From Akkermansiaceae bacterium (GTDB lineage Bacteria; Verrucomicrobiota; Verrucomicrobiia; Verrucomicrobiales; Akkermansiaceae): a DNA stretch of 64,000 nt. The notes under the pieces were generated by a model. That model saw only the letters and a program-made list of their open reading frames with translations, searched no databases and was not told the DNA's origin. Shown one piece after another: positions 27,465 through 36,245 of this stretch. Where the stretch lies: assembly GCA_018402445.1 (NCBI GenBank), contig JAGYIT010000007.1, positions 1 through 64,000 on the forward strand. The letters run 5' to 3'. The position numbers and the translations under genes are program-made. The first letter of the stretch is position 1; each line of letters opens with the position of its first letter.

Positions 27465-28313
27465 TTAAGGGAGCGTGTCGCGGAGGGTTTTCGCTTCGGT
27501 GAGGAGGCGGCGGAGTTCTTCTTGGTTCGCGTGATCGAGGGCAACCAGAAATTCATTGAGGTTGGCGATGGCTTCGCGGACGGAGCGGGCGACCTCGCTG
27601 CGGTTCTCCAGCAGGATCTCGGCCCACATTTCGGGATTTCCCCCGGCCACGCGGGTAGTGTCGCGCAGGCCGCCGCCGGACAGGAGGCCGGAGTTGGGGT
27701 CGGCGGAGAGCGCTCCGAAGGCCGTTGCGGCGGCGGTGACGTGCGGCAGGTGGCTGATCCTTGCGACGAGGCGGTCGTGCTCTGCGGCGGAGAGCCATTT
27801 CGTGCGGCAGCCGAGGGATTTCCAAAAATCCTCCAGCGCCGAACAAAGAACCGATGGTGCGCCGGAGTCGTTGGTGAGCAGGCAGGCTGCGTTCTGGAAA
27901 AGGTCCGCGCGGGCGGCGGCGAGGCCGTTGCGTTCGGAGCCGGCCATCGGGTGGCTGCCGATGAACGGGTTGCCGCTTTGCGCGAGGATGGGCGCGAGAT
28001 CGCGGTGCGGCGCGACCTTTACGGAACCGACATCGGTGACGACGCACGCTTTCGGCAAGCCTGCAGCGATCGCTGCGGAAAGCAGGGCGGGCATGGCTCC
28101 GATAGGGACGGCGAGGATGAGCAGATCGGCTTCCGCGACCGCTTCCGCGAGGCTGTCGGTGGCGGACGTAAAACCCATTTCCCTAGCGGGCACGATGGCT
28201 TCGGGCTTCCGGAACCACAGCCGGACATCCATCTTTTCCGGCAGCGCAAGCACTGCCGAGCCGCCGAGCAGGCCACCGCCTAGGATGCTGATTTTATGGA
28301 AAGGTTGGCTCAT
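27465..28313 (-). CDS. tyrA: Prephenate dehydrogenase
   Basis: A 282-residue protein with a Rossmann start (KISILGGGLLGGSAVLAL), VVTDVGSVKVAPHRDL, the signature IGSHPMAGSERNGLAAARADLFQ and HDRLVARISHLPHVTAAA. It oxidises prephenate to 4-hydroxyphenylpyruvate in tyrosine synthesis. The start at 28313 is chosen because the Rossmann GGG lies at the usual distance. The ATG is preceded directly by a T-run and the hairpin at 28320-28347, so there is no normal ribosome binding site; an in-frame TTG at 28349 upstream of the hairpin is the alternative. Confidence 0.94.
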   Translation of the reverse strand: MSQPFHKISILGGGLLGGSAVLALPEKMDVRLWFRKPEAIVPAREMGFTSATDSLAEAVAEADLLILAVPIGAMPALLSAAIAAGLPKACVVTDVGSVKVAPHRDLAPILAQSGNPFIGSHPMAGSERNGLAAARADLFQNAACLLTNDSGAPSVLCSALEDFWKSLGCRTKWLSAAEHDRLVARISHLPHVTAAATAFGALSADPNSGLLSGGGLRDTTRVAGGNPEMWAEILLENRSEVARSVREAIANLNEFLVALDHANQEELRRLLTEAKTLRDTLP

Positions 28314-28347
28314 AAAAAAGACCGGATCCAAGGGCTTGGACCCGGTC
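28314..28347 (-). terminator. Intrinsic terminator abutting the tyrA start codon
   Basis: On the minus strand GACCGGGTCCAAG pairs with CTTGGATCCGGTC (one mismatch), followed by TTTTTT and immediately the ATG of tyrA. It ends the upstream lipoprotein transcript and may attenuate tyrA. Confidence 0.8.
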
Positions 28348-28381
28348 AAAGGGAAGTTCGCCTAGTCGTTTTCGCTGAGCT

Positions 28382-28801
28382 TTACGGCACGCGGAAATAC
28401 TTTTTCTCGGAGGCCGGGTAGGTGGGATCTTGGACAAGCGTGCCGCTGGGGATGTCGCGGACATCCACAAGCTTGTTATTGTAAGGGCTGAAGACGAAGC
28501 CTTCCTTGCCGGGCACGGGATTTGCGAAAGCGTAATCGCGGGGGCCACTAACGGGCTTGTCGGGCGGGGTGGTGGTTCCGCTAATGGGCTTCTCTTTCGG
28601 TATGTCTGCGGTCTGCTCGGCCTGCTCCTGCTCCTCCTTCATGCGGTCGCGCTGATCTTGGATTTTTTGCTGATCCTCGCTGGTCACGGTCTCGTCTTTT
28701 TTCGGCGAGCCTTCGGTGCGCGGCTTGTCGGGCAGAGGGTAGCAGGAAACAAATGCGAAACAGCCGACGAGCGGCAGGATGGAAAGAAGTTTGGAGTTCA
28801 T
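28382..28801 (-). CDS. Small lipoprotein of unknown function
   Basis: A 139-residue protein with a lipoprotein signal (SILPLVGCFAFVSCYPLP; Cys near 19), a Glu/Lys/Gln-rich coiled-coil-like middle (EDQQKIQDQRDRMKEEQEQAEQ) and a C-terminal segment VFSPYNNKLVDVRDIPSGT followed by LVQDPTYPASEKKYFRVP, which reads like a small conserved domain. Such short C-terminal NNKLVDV...GT.V.DP motifs are, in my experience of these genomes, common in Verrucomicrobiota lipoproteins, but the role is unknown. Confidence 0.7.
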   Translation of the reverse strand: MNSKLLSILPLVGCFAFVSCYPLPDKPRTEGSPKKDETVTSEDQQKIQDQRDRMKEEQEQAEQTADIPKEKPISGTTTPPDKPVSGPRDYAFANPVPGKEGFVFSPYNNKLVDVRDIPSGTLVQDPTYPASEKKYFRVP

Positions 28802-28932
28802 GGCGATGATTGGAGTTCGAAGGTTCAACGATGGCGGAAACCGGGGTGTAGCCCGTGCGGCTTCCATTTAAGGCGGGCGGCGCGCTCTCGTCAAGCGGGG
28901 TCGTGGGGCGGAAACCGGAAAAACCGCTCCGC

Positions 28933-29547
28933 TCAGTCCGGAAGGGCGGCGAGCAGGGGCCGCCGGGTCGCGGGGTCGTCCATCACCGCGCGGCCGCCGT
29001 ATTGCATCCAGCGGTATGCCACGATCCACATCAGCCACATCATCGGGAACGCGAACAGCAAGCCCACCAGCATCGCGATGCACCCGGCGAAGAAGACAAG
29101 CAGCGATAAGAGCAGAATGACAAAAAGGTTCAGGCCATTGCCCTTGGTGAGTTTCCAACTGTATTGCAGCGAGCCGATGATGCCCATGTCTCGATCCACG
29201 ATCGCGCTCTGGTACATCCCGAAGCGGAGCAGGACGATGATCCCCGGCACGATCAGCAGGATGAGGCCAACGACGAACATAATCATGAAAAGTAGATAGG
29301 TAGCCAAACCCTTGAGTAGCCATTTTCCCCCGCAAAACAGCATCCCCACATCGAAGGGTTTCCCGGAGACGATATTCAGCCCGATGCGGGTGAGGCCGAG
29401 CATGAGAAACACGCTGATCACCGTTGAGATGACGCTGCTTTGGGGGCTCAGGTCATTGTTCGTCCCGAATCGGTATTCGATAGGCAATCGAATCCCGCAT
29501 TTCCTCTTTCCCGCCCCTGCAGACCCTGTTAGAGACAAGTGCATCAT
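28933..29547 (-). CDS. Membrane protein (DUF975-like), N-terminally short
   Basis: Polytopic: GKWLLKGLATYLLFMIMFVV, VGLILLIVPGIIVLLRFGMY, AIVDRDMGIIGSLQYSWKLT, then NLFVILLLSLLVFFAGCIAM and AFPMMWLMWIVAYRWMQYGG. The LIVPGI..LRFG...IVDRD.G...SL.YSW.LT.GN pattern is typical of DUF975-like integral membrane proteins. The usual first transmembrane segments are missing; the reading frame opens only at 29547, whose ATG touches the ATG of the divergent methyltransferase gene. The true start is therefore uncertain. Confidence 0.65.
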   Translation of the reverse strand: MMHLSLTGSAGAGKRKCGIRLPIEYRFGTNNDLSPQSSVISTVISVFLMLGLTRIGLNIVSGKPFDVGMLFCGGKWLLKGLATYLLFMIMFVVGLILLIVPGIIVLLRFGMYQSAIVDRDMGIIGSLQYSWKLTKGNGLNLFVILLLSLLVFFAGCIAMLVGLLFAFPMMWLMWIVAYRWMQYGGRAVMDDPATRRPLLAALPD

Positions 29548-30288
29548 ATGCGCAAAACAGGCGATATTCCAACCCGTTTCCAGCGAATCGCGGTCTGGAA
29601 ATCGCCGCTGGCGACGGAGTTCCGCGTGGCCGGTGCGATCCATGCCTCTTATCACAAGAAACGTTTCCTGACCGGCCTTGCCTGGGACTTGCTCGCCGCC
29701 GCGGCGATGCTGCGCCCCTCCGGCAAGCCCACCTCTATCCTCATGCTCGGCGTGGCGGGCGGCACCGCCTTGCGCACCCTGCGCCACCTTCTGCCGGAGG
29801 TTTCCCTCACAGGCATCGACCTCGACGCGGAACTCATCGCCCTTGCGGAAAAGGAGATGCACCTCGGCGAAACAGGCGCGGAAATCGTAATCGCCGATGC
29901 CTATGCGTGGATGAAACAGAACAAGCGCCGTTTCGACGTGATCATCGACGACCTCTACCTCGCCGGGGATGATGATGTTTTCCGTGCCGACACTTGCGAC
30001 GCCGACTGGCTCGGCCTACTGAAAAACTCCCTCGCGCCCGGCGGCATCCTCGCGCTGAACCTCGTCACCGGCCCCGGCCACCGCGCGAAACAAATCGCCA
30101 CGCGAAAAAACCTCGCCGCCCGCTTCCCCTGCGTCCGCGCGCTCAGCACCGAGGAAAGCCTCAACGAAATCCTCGTCGCAGGCGATGACGTCGCCACCGG
30201 CTCGCAGCTCGCAGAACTTACCGCCTCTTTCGCCGACTGGCGCGACCGCATGTTCTGGCGCCGCATCAAGGTGCGGAAACTGAAGTGA
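29548..30288 (+). CDS. Spermidine-synthase-like SAM-dependent methyltransferase
   Basis: A 246-residue Rossmann methyltransferase-fold protein: ILMLGVAGGTALRTLRHLLP (SAM loop GxAGG), VSLTGIDLDAELIALAEKEM (acidic end of strand 2), then DVIIDDLYLAGDDDVF and LAPGGILALNLVTGPGH. Resembles the spermidine synthase-like group but without clear polyamine-binding residues. A GTG at 29539 is an alternative start. Its ATG abuts the divergent start at 29547. Confidence 0.75.
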   Translation: MRKTGDIPTRFQRIAVWKSPLATEFRVAGAIHASYHKKRFLTGLAWDLLAAAAMLRPSGKPTSILMLGVAGGTALRTLRHLLPEVSLTGIDLDAELIALAEKEMHLGETGAEIVIADAYAWMKQNKRRFDVIIDDLYLAGDDDVFRADTCDADWLGLLKNSLAPGGILALNLVTGPGHRAKQIATRKNLAARFPCVRALSTEESLNEILVAGDDVATGSQLAELTASFADWRDRMFWRRIKVRKLK

Positions 30289-30348
30289 ACTCTTCCTTGG
30301 AGTTTGACGTTTAGAATTTCGAATTTTGAGCTTAGGGTTTTCCTCGAA

Positions 30349-31662
30349 GTGTCTGACCTGTTCTCCACGCCCTCCACGATATCCGACAAGCCACCGGTTT
30401 CCGAGCCGCTCGCCGCCCGCATGAGGCCGCGCACGCTCGATGAGGTGCTGGGCCAGGATCACATCCTCGGCGAGGGGAAACTGCTGCGCCGCGCGATCGA
30501 GGCGGACCGTTTCGCATCCCTTATTTTTTACGGCCCGCCGGGCACGGGGAAAACCTCGCTCGCCGGCGTGATCGCGAAGACCACGGGCTCGCGCTTCGAG
30601 ACCTTGAACGGCGTGGAGTCGAACGTCGCGGAGATCCGCGAAAAAATCGCGCAGGCGAAGATGAACCGCGATCTGCGCGGCGAGACGACCATCCTTTTCA
30701 TCGACGAGATCCACCGTTTCAACAAAGCCCAGCAGGACACCCTGCTGCCGCACCTTGAGCGCGGCACGGTGCGCTTCATCGGCGCGACCACGCACAACCC
30801 GTATTTCTACGTCAACTCGCCGCTCGTTTCCCGCTCGCAGATTTTCCAGCTCGAAGCGGTCGATGAAACATCGATCCGAAAACTGTTAGAGAATGCGCTC
30901 GCCGACGGGGAGCGCGGTCTCGGAAACCGGAACATCACCGCCGACCCCGAAGCCCTCGACCACCTCGCGAAGCTCTCCGACGGAGACGTCCGCAAGGCGC
31001 TCACCGCCCTTGAGCTGGCCACTTGCGGCGATGCCCATATTTCCCTCGCCGTCGCCGAGGAATCGATCCAACGAAAGGCCGTCCACTACGGCGACGAAGG
31101 CCACTACGACACCATCTCCGCCTTCATCAAATCGATCCGCGGCTCCGATCCCGACGCCGCGCTCTACTGGCTCGCGAAAATGCTCCACGCCGGTGAGGAT
31201 CCGCGTTTCATCTCCCGCCGCCTCGTCATCGCCGCCTCGGAAGACATCGGCCTCGCCGACTCCGGCGCGCTGCGCGTCGCGCTCGATGCCCACCACGCCC
31301 TCGAATTCGTCGGCATGCCGGAGGGCCGCATCCCGCTCGCCCACGCCACCGTCTATCTGGCCACCTCGCCGAAATCGAACACCGCCTACGCCGCCCTCGG
31401 CGCCGCCGTTTCCGATGTAGAAACCGGCCGCACGCTAGCCGTCCCCGAGCACCTCCGCACCCCCACCTCGAAAAGACTCACCGGCAAGCCCGAGGAGGCC
31501 ATGCGCTACCTCTACTCCCACGATTACGAAGGCCACTACGTCCCCCAGGCCTACCTCCCCGAAGGCCGCAACTACTACCACCCCGGCGAGCAGGGCATGG
31601 AAAAACGCATCAAGGAGCGGCTGGAATTCTGGAAAGCCATGCAATCGAAGAGCGCCGAATGA
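30349..31662 (+). CDS. rarA: Replication-associated recombination protein A (AAA+ ATPase)
   Basis: A 437-residue clamp-loader-like AAA+ protein: RPRTLDEVLGQDHILGEGKL, Walker A FYGPPGTGKTSLAGVIA, Walker B ILFIDEIHRFNKAQQD, sensor GATTHNPYFYVNSPLVSRSQ and DDGDVRKAL-like sensor 2 region. The C-terminal domain has EDIGLADSGALRVA and GHYVPQAYLPEGRNYY. It acts at stalled replication forks. A GTG start at 30349 is preferred; the AT-rich leader before it looks like an intergenic repeat. Thirty-nine bases of its 3' end recur at 42856. Confidence 0.93.
   Translation: MSDLFSTPSTISDKPPVSEPLAARMRPRTLDEVLGQDHILGEGKLLRRAIEADRFASLIFYGPPGTGKTSLAGVIAKTTGSRFETLNGVESNVAEIREKIAQAKMNRDLRGETTILFIDEIHRFNKAQQDTLLPHLERGTVRFIGATTHNPYFYVNSPLVSRSQIFQLEAVDETSIRKLLENALADGERGLGNRNITADPEALDHLAKLSDGDVRKALTALELATCGDAHISLAVAEESIQRKAVHYGDEGHYDTISAFIKSIRGSDPDAALYWLAKMLHAGEDPRFISRRLVIAASEDIGLADSGALRVALDAHHALEFVGMPEGRIPLAHATVYLATSPKSNTAYAALGAAVSDVETGRTLAVPEHLRTPTSKRLTGKPEEAMRYLYSHDYEGHYVPQAYLPEGRNYYHPGEQGMEKRIKERLEFWKAMQSKSAE
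31594..31632 (+). repeat. Left copy of the rarA 3'-end direct repeat
   Basis: Thirty-nine bases inside the end of rarA (GGCATGG…TTCTGG) recur at 42856-42894 with two substitutions. The copies bracket the island of Res, Fic, Mod, TA-chaperone and RelE-UvrD genes. Confidence 0.75.
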
Positions 31663-31702
31663 CCTTGTCGTGATCTGCGTCCGCCCATAGAAACTTCCCA
31701 AC

Positions 31703-34700
31703 ATGGCGCAGACGTTTTTCGAGAAACCCATCCTCAATTCCCCCTATCGCTATCCGGCAAGCCATTGGGAACTCGACTACCACAGGCCAACCCACCGACA
31801 CGATACTTCCGGAGCGCCGGAAATGCTCCTACGTCACGCCTGTCCCGAAGGCGAAAAAATCCAAATCCCAAGACCAGGCGGAACTTGCGATGGAAGCGCC
31901 CGGCGGCATCACCGTCGATGGCCAGACCTACGATCCCCGCTCCATCATCAACGAAGTCCGCTCCGCCGTGGACACCTGGCGGAAAATCCCAGATGCCAAG
32001 AACTGGGGCGTCACCCCGGAAACCGCCCACCTGCTCCAGCATTGGCGGCACCACGAATTCAACGGCCTGCGCCCCTTCTTCTGCCAAGTCGAGGCCGTCG
32101 AGACCGCCATCTGGCTCATCGAGGTCGCGCCCAAGCAGCCGCAGTATAAAAGTTCCAGAAGTATCTCGAAGCCGCGAATGCCGAGGCAAATCCCGCCCTC
32201 TTCCGCATCGCGCTCAAGCTCGCCACCGGCGCGGGCAAGACCACCGTCATGTCCATGATCATCGCATGGCAGACGGTCAACGCCGCCCGCTACCCTTCCT
32301 CGAAACTCTTTTCCAAAGGATTCCTCGTCGTCGCACCCGGCATCACCATCAAGGATCGCCTCAACGTTCTTTTGCCCAACGACGTCGAGAGCTACTACAA
32401 ATCCCGCGAGATCCTCCCGGCGGACATGCTTCCGGAAATCGGCAAGGCGAAGATCGTCATCACCAACTACCACGCCTTCCAGCTTCGCGAAAAAATCACC
32501 ATTTCCGCCGGTGGCAAAGCCCTCCTCAAAGGCCGCAGCGGCAACGATCTCCTCACCCGCGAGACCGAAGGCCAGATGGTGCAGCGCGTCCTCGGCGATC
32601 TCATGGGCATGAAAAACATCGTCGTCCTCAACGACGAAGCCCACCACTGCTACCGCGAGAAAACCGATCCCGAAACCGCCGAGGACAGCGTGGAAGACCT
32701 CAAGGGCGATGAGAAAAAGGAAGCCAAGAAACAGAACGAATACGCCCGCCTCTGGATCAACGGCATCGAAGCCGTTAAACGCGTCCTCGGTGTCCGTTTC
32801 GTATTCGACCTCTCCGCCACTCCCTTTTTCCTCGCTGGCTCCGGCTACCGCGAGGGCACGCTTTTCCCATGGGTGATGAGCGATTTCTCCCTCATGGACG
32901 CCATCGAGTGCGGCATCGTCAAGCTGCCCCGCGTCCCCATCTCCGACAACTCCCTGCACGATACCCCGAAGCTCCGCATCCTCTGGGAATCCCTCAAGGA
33001 AGCGAAAGCCTCACTCCCGAAGTCCGGTCGATCCACCGCCGCCGCCTCCTACGATCCGCTCGCCCTGCCACCCCTGCTCATCACCGCCCTGGAGGCGCTC
33101 TATGGCCACTACGTGAAAACCTTCGACTCATGGAAAGCCTCCGGCATCACGCGCCCGCCCGTCTTCATCGTCGTCTGCCAGAACACCGCCATCTCCGAGC
33201 TGGTTTACAAATACATCTCCGGCTTCGAGTTCCCCGAGAAAAAGGACGGCACCATTCCGCCGCCTCACCTCGGCCAGTTCCCGCTTTTCCGGAACTACGA
33301 TGATAACGGCGCCCGCCTCGCCCAGCCGCGCTCCCTGCTGATCGATTCCGAGCAACTCGAATCCGGCGACGCCCTCGACCCCGCCTTCCGGAAAATGTTC
33401 GAGCCGGAGATCGAGCGATTCCGCAAGGATCTCGTCCAGCGCACCGGAAACACCGAGGCGGGACGCAAATTTTCCGATTCCGAAATCCTCCGTGAGGTAA
33501 TGAATTCCGTCGGCCAGCCCGGCAAGCTCGGCGGCGGCATTCGCTGCGTCGTTTCCGTCTCCATGCTCACCGAGGGCTGGGACGCGAACACCGTCACCCA
33601 CATCCTCGGCGTCCGCGCCTTCGGTACTCAGCTCCTCTGTGAGCAGGTCGTCGGGCGCGGCCTCCGCCGCCAGTCCTACGAGCTGAACGCGGAAGGCCTC
33701 TTCGATGTGGAATACGCGGACATCCTCGGCATCCCCTTCGATTTCACCGCCAAGCCCGTCATCGCCCAGCCGAAGCCGCCGAAGCCCACCGTCCGCGTCC
33801 ATGCGGTGAAAGAGCGCGAGCATCTGGAAATGACCTTCCCCCGCGTCCAGGGCTACCGCACCGAGCAGACCGGGAAACGCCTTCTCGCCACCTTTTCCGA
33901 CGATCACACCTTCGTCCTCAATCCCACCGTCGTCGGCCCCTCGAAAACGGTCATCTCCGGCATCGTCGGGAAAACCGAGGAACTCAACGTCGAGCACCTC
34001 CGCAGCGAGCGCGAGTCCACCATCCTTTTCAAGCTCACCACCCGCCTCATCGAGACCCATTACCGCGATGAGAACGGCGAGCTCCAGCTCCACCTCTTCG
34101 GCCAGCTCAAGCGCATCGTCCGCCAGTGGCTCGACAACCACCTCACCTGCCAGGGCGATTGCTACCCCGCCCAGATCCTCATGCGGGAAATGGCCGACAA
34201 AGCCTGCGGCAAAATCCAATCCGCCATCCTCCTCGGCAGCCAGGACGAGCAGCACATCATCGCCATCCTCGATCCCTACAACCCCACCGGCTCCACCTCC
34301 GCCGTCGCCTTCAACTCCTCCAAACCCACCTGGACCACCGATCCGGAAAAATCCCACGTCAACCTCGTCGTCACCGATTCCGAGTGGGAGGGCGAGTTCG
34401 CCCGCGTTGCCGAGGCGCACCCCGCCGTCCTCTCCTACGTGAAGAACCAAGGCCTCGGCCTCGAAGTCCCCTACCTTAAAGGAGCCTCCTCCCACCGCTA
34501 CCTCCCGGATTTCCTTCTGAAAATTAACGACGGCCACGGAGAGGAAAACCCGCTCAACCTCATCGTCGAGATCAAGGGCTTCCGCGGCGAGGACGCGAAG
34601 GAAAAAGCCCTCACCATGCACACCTACTGGATCCCCGGCATCAACCACCTCGCCACCCACGGCCGCTGGGCCTTCCTCAGAAATCACCCAGCCCTTCTCC

Positions 34701-34760
34701 ATGGACTCCGACCTCTCCGACCACATCTACCAAGCCCTCGCCACCGCCATCCCCGATTGA
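31703..34760 (+). pseudogene. Type III-like restriction endonuclease subunit (Res), three frameshifts
   Basis: The sequence encodes about 1019 residues of an SF2 helicase-type restriction subunit (BPTD_3080-like). It starts MAQTFFEKPILNSPYRYPASHWELD, switches frame near 31788 to reach PERRKCSYVTPVPKAKKS and GITVDGQTYDPRSIINEVRS, switches again near 32150 (A-run TATAAAAGTT) before the Walker A LATGAGKTT, then runs through VVLNDEAHHCY (DEAH box), FDLSATPF, TEGWDANTVTHILGVRAFG and VGRGLRRQSY to the nuclease region VEIKGFRGEDAKEKA. A third shift near 34676 restores the C-terminus ITQPFSMDSDLSDHIYQALA. As written only residues after the second break (32249-34675) are in one frame. The gene would cut DNA with the methyltransferase downstream. 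Confidence 0.85.
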
Positions 34761-34930
34761 AAGCCCGCTTTAAATCTCCCGACTACTTTTAAAGCAAAAC
34801 GCTATTTCCTTTAGATGCGCCTCCTGAATTGAAAGCCCATTTTAAATCTCCCGACGGCTTTTAAATAAAAATACCTTTTCCTTTAATTTCACATCGACCT
34901 TTTAAAGTCTACTTTATATCCTCCCCGCAC
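34757..34930. promoter_or_regulatory. AT-rich inverted/direct repeat array before fic
   Basis: Two units with a period of 72 bp (starts at 34757 and 34829) each contain TTGAAAGCCC, a TTTAAATCTCCCGAC block, TTTTAAA and a TTTCCTTTA end. In the first unit GCTTTAAA (34767-34774) and TTTAAAGC (34788-34795) form a perfect inverted repeat. A third, degenerate copy (CTTTTAAAGTCTACTTTATAT) follows. They are likely operator/promoter sites for the fic gene. Confidence 0.55.
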
Positions 34931-34964
34931 ATTGAAAGAAAAACCCGCTTTCCATTTAGATCTC

Positions 34965-36119
34965 ATGCAGCGAGGACTCACAGGCCATTACGTTCTAACT
35001 TCCACCGTCGGCGAGACCGTGCGCGCCTTCGTGCCGCATCCGCTTCCGCCGGAGCCGCCGGTACTTGTGGATGGGGAAATGGGAACTCTCCTTGATGCCG
35101 CTTCCACCGCCATCGGCCGCTTGGATGGCATCTCCTCCCTGCTCCCCGATCCACGCCTCTTCCTCTACACCTACATCCGGAAGGAAGCCGTCCTCTCCTC
35201 ACAGATCGAGGGCACCCAATCCTCCCTTTCCGACCTCCTGCGCCACGAAGTCGATGGCACCCCGTCCGGCCTCCGCGATGATGTCACGGAAGTTTCCTGC
35301 TACGTGGATGCCATGGAGCACGGCTTGAAGCTCCTCGCAGACGGCCAACCCCTCTCCTTGCGCATGATCCGGGAAATCCATGCCCGCCTCCTTTCCCACG
35401 GGCGCGGCTCCACCAAGCAGCCCGGTGAGTTCAAACGCTCCCAGAACTGGATCGGCGGCTCCCGCCCCGGCAACGCGAAATTCGTCCCCGCCCCGCCCGA
35501 TCTCACCCTCGAGGCCATGGGCGCATTGGAAAAATTCATCCACAACGATCCCGTCCACACCCGCCCCCTTCTCAAGGCCGCCCTCGCCCACGTCCAGTTC
35601 GAGACCATCCACCCCTTCCTCGATGGCAACGGTCGTCTCGGTCGCCTCCTCATCACCTTCATCCTCTGCGCCGAGGGCGTCCTCAGCCAGCCTCTCCTCT
35701 ACCTCTCCCTCCATTTCAAACAACACCGGGACACCTACTACCAGCTCCTTCAGGAAGTCCGTCTCGAAGGGAAATGGGAAGACTGGCTCCGCTTCTTCCT
35801 CACCGGAGTCATTGAAACCTCCCAGGAAGCCGTTTCCAACGCCCGCCGCCTCCTCGATCTCTTCCAAGCGGATCGCGCGCGTCTCCGCACCGAGGCTGCC
35901 TCCGTCCTGCGCCTTCACGAGGTCCTCCAGATCCAGCCCATCCTCTCCTCCGCCAAAGCTTCCGAACTCATCAACGCCACCGCCCCCACCGTGAACAACG
36001 CCTTCCGCAAGCTGGAAGCCCTAGGTCTCGTCCACGAAATGACCGGAAACAACTACGGCCGCCTCTACGCCTACACCGAATACCTCGCCATCCTCTCCCA
36101 GGACGACGAGCCTCTCTGA
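34965..36119 (+). CDS. Fic/DOC-family protein with HTH-like C-terminus
   Basis: A 384-residue Fic protein. The inhibitory-type SSQIEGTQ motif (about residues 77-84) stands N-terminal to the active loop HPFLDGNGRLGR (about 215-226), so this is a self-inhibited class II Fic enzyme of the SoFic type, expected to transfer AMP to target proteins. The C-terminal 70 residues (SSAKASELINATAPTVNNAFRKLEALG) look like a winged helix and could bind the upstream repeats. The ATG at 34965 gives the usual GHYVLTSTVGETVRAFVP start; a TTG at 34932 is the alternative. It stands between Res and Mod. Confidence 0.9.
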   Translation: MQRGLTGHYVLTSTVGETVRAFVPHPLPPEPPVLVDGEMGTLLDAASTAIGRLDGISSLLPDPRLFLYTYIRKEAVLSSQIEGTQSSLSDLLRHEVDGTPSGLRDDVTEVSCYVDAMEHGLKLLADGQPLSLRMIREIHARLLSHGRGSTKQPGEFKRSQNWIGGSRPGNAKFVPAPPDLTLEAMGALEKFIHNDPVHTRPLLKAALAHVQFETIHPFLDGNGRLGRLLITFILCAEGVLSQPLLYLSLHFKQHRDTYYQLLQEVRLEGKWEDWLRFFLTGVIETSQEAVSNARRLLDLFQADRARLRTEAASVLRLHEVLQIQPILSSAKASELINATAPTVNNAFRKLEALGLVHEMTGNNYGRLYAYTEYLAILSQDDEPL

Positions 36120-36126
36120 ATTCAAC

Positions 36127-36197
36127 GTGCATAGAAAACCCCCGTTTCCTATACACTTCCCCTCCAACATGCATAAAAACCACCCTTTCCTATACAT
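36127..36197. promoter_or_regulatory. Paired inverted repeats before the methyltransferase
   Basis: GTGCATAGAAAAC (36127-36139) faces GTTTCCTATACAC (36144-36156), and ATGCATAAAAACC (36169-36181) faces CTTTCCTATACAT (36185-36197); each pair is an imperfect palindrome and each right arm contains a TATACA -10-like box. This looks like an operator array. Confidence 0.6.
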
Positions 36198-36215
36198 CAA
36201 CCCCAGTCTCCCACT

Positions 36216-36245
36216 GTCCACTGATCACTGATCACTGATCACTTG
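36216..36245. repeat. Short tandem repeat CTGATCA
   Basis: Three to four units of CTGATCA (CCACTGATCACTGATCACTG type) lie between the inverted repeats and the methyltransferase start. A related ACCGATC repeat precedes the alcohol dehydrogenase at 57.9 kb. Confidence 0.6.

Noticed and set aside
33128..34726. Minus-strand frame of 532 codons
   Set aside because: Shadow of the Res gene; the plus strand carries helicase motifs and the minus translation is low-complexity Glu/Val/Gly.
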